From Hirudinaria manillensis (Eukaryota; Annelida; Clitellata; Hirudinida; Hirudinidae), in assembly GCA_034509925.1 (NCBI GenBank), contig CM067538.1, forward strand, positions 3,711,001-3,775,000: a DNA stretch of 64,000 bases, written 5' to 3'. Both the position numbers and the translations under genes were made by a program. Under the pieces are notes generated by a model, which did not search any database, had not been told where the DNA came from, and saw only the letters and a list, made by a program, of their open reading frames with translations. The first letter of the stretch is position 1. Each line of letters opens with the position of its first letter. Shown here piece by piece: positions 9,981 through 19,405 of the stretch.

Positions 9981-12490
9981 TATCGCATAGTGGTGGCAAT
10001 ATTCCTCCATCGCAGTGACATTGGCCCAAATTGTTGCAAACCTTCAAAACGTTATGAAATGTTTTTTCAGCCGAAAATACTGAAAAATGAATTAACTTCA
10101 TCTAACTTTAAATGTTATTTAATACTCACCCCTTCATCGCAACTCTCTAAACATTTTCGAAAATTTAAATTTGAAATATCTTCGTATTTATGAGAAACAC
10201 AAATCTTGAGAAAAGTTAAAAGGGCTCGTTAAAAGTATAAATTATGATGCGGAATTTAAAACATGTAGACTTTTGAATAATAATTTGTCAAGCAATAATA
10301 ACACCCACCGAATTTGTTCCACATTTTGTCCCATCAGGAACTAGGCCTGGATTGATGCTGTGTTGTCCCACTTTTGAAGCTAAAGAATAGCATGTAGTGT
10401 TGTCGATATTGAGCGTTATTCTATTCGTTTTTAAAGCATTTCGATTTCCAAAGTTTTCAAGGGACGGGCCTTTGCAGTGTAAAAGTCCACATAAAACGTC
10501 TCTAAAAGGGAACACTACGTGTTCTTTCGGTTTTACTAAAATTTCGCAATAGCACTTACTTGAGTTCACACTTTATGTAAATACACTTTGTCCAGTCTTG
10601 GTAGCAATGGCCATGAACAAATTCCAACACATTTAGTTCCTCAAAGCACGATGACTTGCCGCTCCTAAACGATTCTCCCCATAATAAGCGGCATTGTCTG
10701 TTATGTGTTCGACATTGGCCTTCATAACAATATGATTCTTCCTGAAATATCATTGTCAGCATCATTATTGATACTGCAGAATTGTATAATAGCGATGACA
10801 AAAATACATATGGAAGTTTCAAAATATTTCATTACACACCTACCTATTTTAAACAAATCAATTTAACTAAAAATTCAATACAATCTGCTAAAATAAAATG
10901 ATGTAAATGTAATACATTGATAAATCTGGTATTTTATTTGGTAACTCGAATTCTTTAGGCATGTTAACGTACGATGATAATATTTTATATAACCGCCATC
11001 CAGTCAATCTGAAAATGTATCTTCTAGACTTTCTAAAACTACTGTATGGTAACCAATAATCAATGATCAAAATAAGATGGATATTTTCATAACAATCATA
11101 ACACCAAAATACTTAAGTAATCTGATGGAATGGTCGAAAGGTTTAACAGAACCATGGAACAATATCTGTTAAAGATGGTAAGCGATCAACAGGAGTATTG
11201 GGACAGGTATCTGAAACTTTTTCTGATAGCATACCGAACAGCCGTTTATCATAAGAAAATGACCTTTTGTAGGGAGATTCGTCTTCCCGCTGATTTGATG
11301 TTCGGGAGACCAGAGGAATCAAAGTCGTCGTGTATCCATAAGAATGACAAGCTCAGACAGCCTGTAAAAACATTAATTTTGATAGCAATCAAACAAAAAA
11401 CGAGATACGGCAGACAAGCCAATCCCGTAAACTTTAAAGAGATTGAACAAGTCTGGATGTATAAGACCCAACAGAAAAGTGGAAGTTGACAAAAATTCAA
11501 AAAGATTGGAAAAGATCATACTGAAGCATAAAGAAAATAAACAATGTGGTTTACCGAATAAAGAATAGCCAAGTTGAAAGTGGTTCACAGCATAGATTAG
11601 CGAAACATCACGAATCAGACTCTTCGGGACGATTTAGGGAACTGGCATTGTTTTAATCCCAGCCCGCAACATTATGTTTACATCTACTTGATAACATTTG
11701 CCTACAATTCATTAGAATTAATTTTTATTTAATACCTCATCAATAACACAAGGTGAACCGTTGAGAAGATGAAAATCGGGTGGATAAAACTCTTCAACAC
11801 CGCCGCAATACTCCGGAAGATCACACTGATTTCTTTGTGGTCGACATATAGTGCTTATGTTGAATAGCTTGAAAACACTCAAATCAATTAATTAAATCTA
11901 TTTTCTAGATCATTCAAACAGTTACCCTGCAATTTCCAAGATCACAACATTTACCAGTTGCACACCTGGCGCCAACCTCTAGTTTACATGTTTTAGCATC
12001 ACAACAGGGGTTCCGACAGTCCTGTAAGGTGATTCATTTTCCAATGCATCACATTATTAATTACGAATATAATTTTTATTCCAAATCAAACCCAAGCGTA
12101 CTTCTTCCAAGCCACAGTCGCATTCTTCTGTGTTTTCCTTAATTCCATTACCGCAAGTTGGTTCGTCGTAGGTGTTGTACGGTAAGTCTTCCAAACACAG
12201 AACGGAAGTGCTCGTCATTATTTCAGCAAATGACTTTACTGAACAATTTGACCAATGATAAGAATTTACATTCCTATGAAGATGAAAATAAATAGCATAC
12301 AAATTTTCTATGAATTTAAAATTATTCCATGATATTTTGACGTACTTATTAAAACTAACTTTTCATAAGTTGACATGATGCATGGTGGCTGAGAGCAAAA
12401 ACAAGAATCGTCATCATGTTTGAGGCCAAAGTTGTGTGCCAATTCGTGAGCCATAGTAACGGCCAGGGCCTTGATGCTCGTATGACGATC
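9981..12490 (-). pseudogene. ADAM metalloprotease-disintegrin, truncated duplicate
   Basis: Eight exons match the gene at 49597-63555: 12490-12360 ([13 protein letters not shown] zinc site, CIM Met-turn), 12273-12102 and 12021-11926 and 11867-11736 (disintegrin), 10741-10560 and 10501-10309 (Cys-rich), 10204-10130, and 10041 to about 9981 (EGF-like). The four upstream exons are absent: gypsy and other TEs occupy that side. The last exon's end is deleted (copy 2 continues to a stop at 49597). Differences from copy 2 include Cys to Tyr in the disintegrin C-P-P-D motif (near 11788), Cys to Tyr in the exon at 10130-10204 (near 10187), and Gly to Glu and Gly to Cys in the Cys-rich exon. Frames remain open, but the missing 5' end and lost cysteines indicate a pseudogene. 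Confidence 0.8.
11128..11637 (+). pseudogene. gypsy integrase C-terminal fragment in ADAM intron (copy 1)
   Basis: The frame 11130-11489 encodes the end of a Ty3/gypsy integrase core ([13 protein letters not shown], then [13 protein letters not shown]), continuing in decayed form to tcgggacgatttaggg, the pre-polypurine-tract region. Upstream catalytic residues are missing. The partner at 51692-52205 is preceded by about 900 bp of further gypsy sequence (50785-51680) that this copy lacks. Confidence 0.75.
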
Positions 12491-13445
12491 CTGTCAACAT
12501 TTTGTTGTAAGGACGATGATGTCACGCAGTGAACAAAATTCTCAAGTATTACAGTTTTGTTTAAACTACAATAAATAAAAATATCAAGATGAGGCTTTGT
12601 TTTATTGATGTTGTAATCTAACTGAAATTTATTTTTATTAGATTTAAGAAAATCGTAGGCCTGTAGAGGAGAGCTATATTCACATTTAATTGCTGAACGT
12701 TTTCATTTTACGGAGCAAATGGCTATAATTTGTAACCTAGCTCCTAATTCGTTTATTACTAAATATAAAAGGCTACCATTGTAATCTAACTATCTATCAA
12801 CATAGATAAGGTCGACATTTGATCTCACCGAACGACGGAGCCAAATCATCGGCCAAGAATCGTAGAGCTGGCGATAGAAATTGAAAAATAGAAGGCCACC
12901 GAAGAATGTGGAAACGTTTAAGTTGGGTAATAAAAGCGACATATTCTAATAAATTACACAGCTACAATCTAGAATTAGTAACCAAAAGACACTCGTCACT
13001 AACATAAGGTAATTATTCTGTCCCATTTATGGTTAAGGAAAGCAGAATGGCTAAATTAAGTGTTTATCTGATATCTGAGATATCTTAATCATTCGAAACA
13101 AGTTCATTCCTAAATATAAGACAATTTGGCAATTAGCAAAGAACTATCAAATCAAATCTATTGCTCAACTTATTGTTGGTCAAAGAAGGAATATTCAGAA
13201 CATGATGAAGCAACAGTCAATTCCAGTAGGTTTTCGGAAACAGGTATAAATTGTCGTAAAATATGGACAAAAACGTCATATGGAAACTTTTTCGTCCTTT
13301 AGACAGGTCTTGCTGTTCTGATTATAAAAATGCTGGATGCTTCACTTGTGCTTTCAGCAAAGAAGGCAGTATAAAACATGACATTGGGATTGTTTCAGTA
13401 GACACTACTAATACTATCTTCATGTAAATTCAAATATCATAATAT
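12491..13445. other. intronic/intergenic segment; possible unassigned plus-strand exons
   Basis: This corresponds to 53055-54009 in the right duplicate. Two plus-strand open stretches look exon-like. About 13095-13243 ends at GTATAA with a frame including [16 protein letters not shown]. After TTTAG, about 13303-13428 encodes [14 protein letters not shown].. and ends in TAA. I recognise no family and cannot place a start. Otherwise nothing was seen. Confidence 0.25.
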
Positions 13446-15465
13446 TGTTGGATCCCTGGTAAAGACAGACGTAGCCAAATGCCAGACATCCGTGGATGTA
13501 AAGAGGTAAAAACTGACGTAGCCAACCTCAGATCATCGAAGGAGATGGCCGACCTTAGAAAGGTTAAAGCAGAATTAGATGCACTAAAAGAAGAACAGAG
13601 GAAGGAAATAGAGAAGTTTAAGAAGTACAATGAATCAAAAATAGAGACATATGGAAGAGAGAAAACGACGAGACCACCATTATTCGACGGACAAGGTTCA
13701 TGGGCAGTGTTCAGACATCAGTTTGAAACTGCCGCTGAACGTAACAAGTGGACCGAAGAGGAAAAAGCAACAGAGCTGATAATGGTACTGCGAGGAAGGG
13801 CAGCTGAGCTTTTGCAAACAATGCTCCACTGTAAAGCCTATTCAGAAATAGCAGAAGCAATGGAAAGAAGATTTGGGAATGGCCACATGCTGGAAGTACA
13901 TAAAAACGAATTGAAAAATCGTATGCAAAAACAGGGCGAAACACTCCAAGAATTAGAGGCTGATGTCAGAAGGCTCGCATACCTAGCCCACCCGGGACAG
14001 TCAACAGATTTCATCGAAAACATTGTAACTGATGCCTTCATTGATGGGATAAGGGATGTGGAAACAAAAATGGCATTAAAAATACATGGAAAGAAGGCCA
14101 GCCACGAAGCATTGGCGTTTGCAATCTCAATGGAGGCGGCAAGAGCTTCAATCCAAAACAGCTTGAATGTAAGGAAAATTGAAGCACAGGAAGACAAAGA
14201 CAAGGAGAAAGACAATGATAAAGACAGTGAGATAATTAGAAGAATGGCCGAACAAATCAATAACCTCAGCAAACCTCAAGGAAAACCAAGGTTCCAAGAA
14301 GTAGATAGAAGACCAAGGTGCTTCAGATGTAACAAGCCTGACCATTTAGCCCGAGATTGCAGAACGACATTTCCCCCAAAACAACAGTACTGGGGAAGAT
14401 CATACAATCAGGAAAACTAGAAGCTGCAGGTTTTGGGGGGCGAAGATCGGTTCAGCAAACTCGAAATGCCCCACTCATCTTTCACGTTACAGCACTAGGG
14501 AAAGAATCATCGCTGGGAGTTAAAGGGAAAATAGGAGGGAATGAATACAATATGGTAATAGACACAGGGGCATCTGCATCCATTATCCAACCAAAATTAG
14601 CAGAAAGCAGTAAAATAACCGTAGCCAAAAATTACAAGCTAAAAACAGCCACAGGGGAATTAGTGTCAGTCCAGGGAACCACAGCTATTACAGTAGATTT
14701 AGGAGGCAGGTCATTCAAACAAGAATTCATGATAGCCAATATCACAGATGAATGTATACTGGGATTGGATTTCATGCGACGTTACGGAATTTCCATTGAC
14801 ATGAAAGGCGGCATCCTTCAACAAGGAACGATGGAGATTCCTGTACACTACGGAGGTACAGAAGTCAAAGACACGTTTGTAAAAGTATTACAAAACGAGA
14901 CCATCCCGGCACAGTCGGAAAGTTTAATTTGGGGCGGGCTAGAAGGCGACTATACAAAATTTGGTATAGGAGCAGTCGAAGATCAATCGGGCATTGGCCA
15001 AGGACTACTAATAGGACGAGCACTAGTCAGGCTAAACACCGGCAGAGTTCCACTGAGGGTAATGAATCTATCTGACCAGGAACAACAGATCAAAGCAGGA
15101 ACACCTATCGCACTTTGCAGGAACCTAGAACGCATATTAACATTAGATGGAAGTGGAAATAAGCATATCAAAAGGGATACCATGCCTAAACCATTGATGG
15201 ACAATCTCCTGAAAGATTTAAACAAAACCCTACAAAAAGAAGATTATCAACAAGCGGAAAAGCTGCTTAGCGAATTTCAGGATATAATGGCTGAACAAGA
15301 CAGCCCTTTGGGTAGAACTAACCTCGTGCAACATCAAATAAATACGGCCGGTGCTAAACCCATTCGACAAAACCCCCGTCCACTTCCTTTAGCTACAAGA
15401 GCAAACGCCAAGGAAATGATAAAAGAAATGCAAGACCAAGGGGTTATTGAACCGTCAAATAGCAG
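13446..15465 (+). mobile_element. Ty3/gypsy element, left duplicate, truncated after protease
   Basis: It starts with only the first 13 bases of its LTR (TGTTGGATCCCTG) and then runs directly into gag, as in the right copy at 54010. So the 5' deletion predates the duplication. Collinearity with the right copy ends at 15465, where pol sequence jumps to a gag fragment (…aatagc|agccaagcttttgc) just before the reverse transcriptase. Confidence 0.8.
13479..14420 (+). CDS. gag: gypsy Gag (capsid-nucleocapsid), 313 residues, 5'-truncated element
   Basis: The frame is open. It has a charged N-terminal coiled-coil (about 15-55), a capsid-like retrotransposon gag domain (about 65-215, with [15 protein letters not shown] and [10 protein letters not shown]), a Lys/Asp/Glu-rich linker, and one CCHC zinc knuckle near the end ([14 protein letters not shown]). 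The knuckle binds template RNA. The antisense copy at 40624-41880 shows that an N-terminal SAP domain normally precedes this part; here it has been deleted with the 5' LTR, so the real start is uncertain. The pol frame overlaps its 3' end in the -1 frame. Confidence 0.75.
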   Translation: MPDIRGCKEVKTDVANLRSSKEMADLRKVKAELDALKEEQRKEIEKFKKYNESKIETYGREKTTRPPLFDGQGSWAVFRHQFETAAERNKWTEEEKATELIMVLRGRAAELLQTMLHCKAYSEIAEAMERRFGNGHMLEVHKNELKNRMQKQGETLQELEADVRRLAYLAHPGQSTDFIENIVTDAFIDGIRDVETKMALKIHGKKASHEALAFAISMEAARASIQNSLNVRKIEAQEDKDKEKDNDKDSEIIRRMAEQINNLSKPQGKPRFQEVDRRPRCFRCNKPDHLARDCRTTFPPKQQYWGRSYNQEN

Positions 15466-15480
15466 CCAAGCTTTTGCAAA
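14357..15480 (+). pseudogene. pol: gypsy Pol: protease and linker only
   Basis: The protease active site is VIDTGASAS near residue 69. The protein continues to the region just before the reverse transcriptase (VIEPSNS), where the sequence switches to a gag fragment and stops. Reverse transcriptase, RNase H and integrase are missing. It lies in the -1 frame relative to gag. A candidate slip heptamer C-CCA-AAA is at 14375-14381 in the overlap. Confidence 0.75.
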
Positions 15481-15800
15481 CAATGCTGCGCTGTAAAGCC
15501 TATTCAGAAATAGCAGAAGCAATGGAAAGAAGATTTGGGAATTGCCACATGCTGGAAGTACTTAAAAACGAATTAAAAAACCGTACGCAAAAACAGGGCG
15601 AATCACTCCCAGAATTAGAGGCTGACGTCAGAAGGCTCGCATACTTAGCCCATCCAGGACAGTCAACAGATTTCATTGAAAACAATTATAACTGACGCCT
15701 TCGTTGATGGGATAAGGAATACAGAAACCAAAATGGCACTAAATGACACAGTACTGGAGAGAGCCCTATAAATCAGAAAAACCTGAAGCTACTAATTTTA
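15466..15800 (+). pseudogene. rearranged gypsy gag fragment
   Basis: It encodes the capsid segment [22 protein letters not shown] and onward, a second copy of what is at 13808-14050, joined directly to the end of the truncated pol. It is frameshifted near 15685 and jumps at about 15740 to sequence like 40680-40740. It looks like a recombination product between two gypsy copies. Confidence 0.65.
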
Positions 15801-15814
15801 AGGGGCAAAGGTTT

Positions 15815-16290
15815 ATCTAACCTATGGAGTTAAGGACATATTTCCAATCGGGGGAAGTAATTAAGAGACATTACCTTGTATTTTTAAGATTTGATCAGGT
15901 TAATACTTTCGCAGGACTTGTTGGTGAGGAATGATTAGTGAAAGTGATGGAACATTCCATGGAATTTGATTGGTGAAACGGGCAAAGTTGACTTGGATTG
16001 TAAATGAGAAAAATGAGAGTGAATGTCGAAATTGTACGTGAGAATTGCGAGTCGGAGTGAAGATTAGCAAATGTCAGCTCAGAAACGCAAGTGAACGGTT
16101 GGCTGGACATTTTCACAAAGCGCCACATCAAGTTCAAGACATTGCAGGGTGAAGCTGAAGTGGTGGTCGCAGGTCTGGTACGATGCAAGAGAGCTTTAGA
16201 CTGAGCTGATGGGTAACTTGAGAAAATAAAGCCGGTTTTATTTGATAAAATATGGCCATTTTTACAAACCTTCGTTACTATGCCACTCTC
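15815..16290 (+). mobile_element. Tigger/pogo-like element fragment
   Basis: This matches the internal and 3' part of the complete MITE at 59244-59914 (ggacatatttccaatcgggggaagtaattaagaga; aaataaagccggttttatttgataaaat). Around 16090-16165 one frame reads NGWLDIFTKRHIKFKTLQGE, a CENP-B/Tc5-type HTH block of pogo transposases. The 5' terminus is missing and the copia remnant starts at its 3' end. Confidence 0.6.
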
Positions 16291-19200
16291 GCTACTGTAT
16301 TATGATTTAAATGGCTTCCATTTGTCATTTAATTTAAATATTAGACCATTGGAAGGAAAATCGAACTGGTCGAATTGGAAAAGCAGGATGATCGTCGTCT
16401 TTAGAGGTATGGGAGAAGAACAACGATCCGAGTTTGAACGAATGGGCAAAAAGCTTATGGAAGCTGATTGCAGCGCATTGATTTTAATGTCGAGCAATAT
16501 GACAGAAGAAGTTTACGAAAAAGTTCGAAGCATGACTGGTGCGTTTGAAATGAGGAATGAATTGAAATCGTTATTTGAAGTTGCAAGAGAAAACAAAGCA
16601 TACGACTTGTGCATGAGTTTCTTCATCTACAAAAAGAACGATGCAGACGACATGGCCACCCACGTCACCAAGCTTAAAAACATTTGGAAAGATTTATCAG
16701 CAGAACTTTATAAAGATGAAAATAAAGATTTGTTGCTGATTTATAAAGTCTTGGAAACTCTCCCAAGTGAATATTTTTCTTTCTCATCAAGCTGGAAACT
16801 GTTAAACAAAGAACAGAGAAATATTGACTCATTGACTGTTCATTTGTGTAGTCATGAGAGATCATTGTCTGAGAAGGAAATATTAAACAAAGATCAAACA
16901 TTTGTTGCAAATCATAGAAAATCATTCCCTGAAAAGAAAAATGTCTCAGAAAACGGAGAACATTCAAAGAATAGAATCAAGGTTAAATGTTTCTATTGCA
17001 ACAAAGTTGGACATTTAAAGAAAGACTGCAAAAAGAGAATCGCAGAAGAAAAATTAAAGACAAATGTGAGTTCTTCTGGTTCTTCTCTTCTAGCAGTTGA
17101 GGTCAATGCAGTTGACTGGACTAGCTTTACAGACTCTTGGTTTGTAGACAATGGAGCTACAAGGCATTTAACGTTTAGAAAAGATTTTCCAAGAGATTAT
17201 CATGAATTTTCTGAACCACAGAAGCTCCATGTTGCAGATGGAAGTGTTCTTGATGTCATTAGAAAAGGCAAAGTAACACTTGAAGCTAACATTTATGATA
17301 AAGTTGTTCCACTTGAACTGAATGATGTGTGGTATGTTCCAAGAATCAAGAAAAACTTATTTTCTGTGCTTTCTGCCCATGAAAGAAGAAAAAATAGTGT
17401 TTTTACATCCAACATCAACAAATGCAGTTTTAAAGTAGACAACACGGATCAATTGGCCAATTGGATCAATAGAAGAAGGTAATGGCTTATTCAAATTACT
17501 GGCTAAAACTGTTCTTCCACAGCATGAAGAATCAAATGTTGTTGACAGTTCAAAACTCCAGTTGTATCATGAAAGATTCGCACATCAAAACATGAAACAT
17601 GTTAAATTATTTTTGAAGAATAATTTGAAAATTAATGTTGTTGATGATGATGACGAATTTTGTGAAGGTTGTGTTTTCGGTAAAGCACACAGACTTCAAT
17701 TTGGAAGAAGGCCAAAAGCAACAAGACCAGGCGAAATTATTCACGCTTGATGTTTGTGGTCCATTTTGTGAATCTTATTCGAATTTTAAATATTTAGTTC
17801 TATTTAAAGACGATTACAATTCGTTCAGATTTGTTAATTTTTTGAAAAACAAGTCATAAGTTCCAAGAAAGTTGAGGCAAGTACTTGAACTTATCAAAAA
17901 CTCAGGACATAGAGTATCAGAACTCCTCAGTGATAATGGCAGAGAGTTTGATAATGATGAAGTCAAGGAAATTTTACAAGCGAAAGGAATCAGACATCGT
18001 TTGGTAATTCCTTACACACCTCAACAGAATGGATGTAGTGAACGAGAGAATAGAACACTGGTTGAAGCAGCCAGAGCAATGAGATTAGCTCATGAAGAAT
18101 TGTCTCAGAAACTTTGGGCAGAATTAGTAAATACTGCTACTTATGTTTTGAATAGAACGGGACCTTCCTACTTAGAAGGAAAATCATTTCATGAAATTTG
18201 GTACAAAAGAACCAAGAATTAAGCATTTGAGAATAGTTGGTTCAAAAGCCTATATTCACACTCCTAATCAGCTAAGAACAAAGATTGAAAGTAAAGCTGT
18301 TAAAGGAATATTAGTTGGATATGAAGGAGATGATGGATATCGGATACATGTTGCACCAAGCAAGACAATTAAGATCGAGAGATGCTGTGTTTGATGAAAG
18401 AATGACACCATCTTCCTCTAATAGAACCAATTAGAACATGATACCGTCCTCCTCCAATGCTAACAATGAAATAATAGCGTTTTCATCCAATGCTATCAAT
18501 TTGAATTTCTTGAAATCACCTGATGAATGTTCAAGTGAAAAAGAAACAATTGAAGAAGTTCAAATCAGTCCAAGAAAATTGAGAGATAGAAATCAGATCA
18601 TGAAGCCAAAACGATTTGATGACTGAAGCATTGAATGTTGAAGAGCCAGAATCTTATGATGATGCAATAAGTTCTGATAGAAGAAAAGGATTGATGTAAT
18701 GAAAAATGAGATGAACTCTCTAAGAGAAAACAAAACCTAGGAAATTGGTTGATTTACCTGAAAGAACAAAAATCTTGCCATGTAAGTGGGTCTACAAGAC
18801 TAAGTACGACTCTGAAGGGCAAATAGAACGTCACAAAGCACGATTGGTTGTTAAAGGTTTTTATCAGAAAAAAAGGAAAGGATTATTTTGAAACATTTAC
18901 TCCAGTTGCTAAAAGTGGTACAATTAGAACTTTATTAAGTGTTGTAGCTGCAGAAGGAATGTCAATGATGCAGTTTGATGTATCCACAGCATTTTTATAT
19001 GGAGAACTTGATGAAGACATTTACATGCAACAACCAGAGGGATTTGATGATGGTTCTAAAAAGGTATGCAAACACAAAAGAAGTTTGTATGGACTAAATC
19101 AAGCTCCAAGATGTTGGAACAAAGGTTTGGAAATTTTTGGTTGAAAAGTGATGCAGATCCTTGTCTTTTCATTCAAAAGAAAAAGCATAGCAAAATCTTA

Positions 19201-19405
19201 GTTGCTTTGTATGTCGATGCAGCCACGTCAGAATCAGACCTTAGAGATTTCAAGCAGAAATTAGAGAAAGAATTCAAGATTGTTGTTAATCCAGCTACAT
19301 TCTTTCTTGAAATTCAAATCAAAAAACAATCTGATGGCTCAATAAAAATCACTCAGAGAAACTTTACTCAAAAGATTCTAGAGAAATTTGGAATGGATTT
19401 ATTCT
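16280..19405 (+). pseudogene. Ty1/copia Gag-Pol remnant, 3'-truncated
   Basis: Domains in order: gag (about 16340-16870), CCHC knuckle CFYCNKVGHLKKDC (about 16988), aspartic protease WFVDNGATRHL (DNGA instead of the usual DSGA), GAG-pre-integrase LYHERFAHQNMKH (17562), integrase core (SDNGREFDN with PYTPQQNGCSERENRT), then reverse transcriptase (QFDVSTAFLYGELDEDIYMQ; KRSLYGLNQAPRCW). The catalytic YVDD is YVDA at 19210-19221. Frames change around 17482, 17860, 18220, 18630-18850 and 19140. RNase H and both LTRs are missing; the 3' side abuts an antisense non-LTR element at 19406. It cannot be functional. Confidence 0.8.

Noticed and set aside
10535..10559. Apparent 24-nt ultrashort intron in the ADAM Cys-rich region
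   Set aside because: A 58-nt intron using the better acceptor CCCTTTTAG at 10502-10510 gives KCELK joined to DVLCGLLHC, which matches the ADAM consensus; the 24-nt version adds an unlikely insertion.
13838..14272. Ser/Leu-rich antisense frames (also 54402-54836) that look like membrane proteins
   Set aside because: They are exact shadows of gag on the opposite strand; the hydrophobicity comes from antisense Lys/Glu codons.
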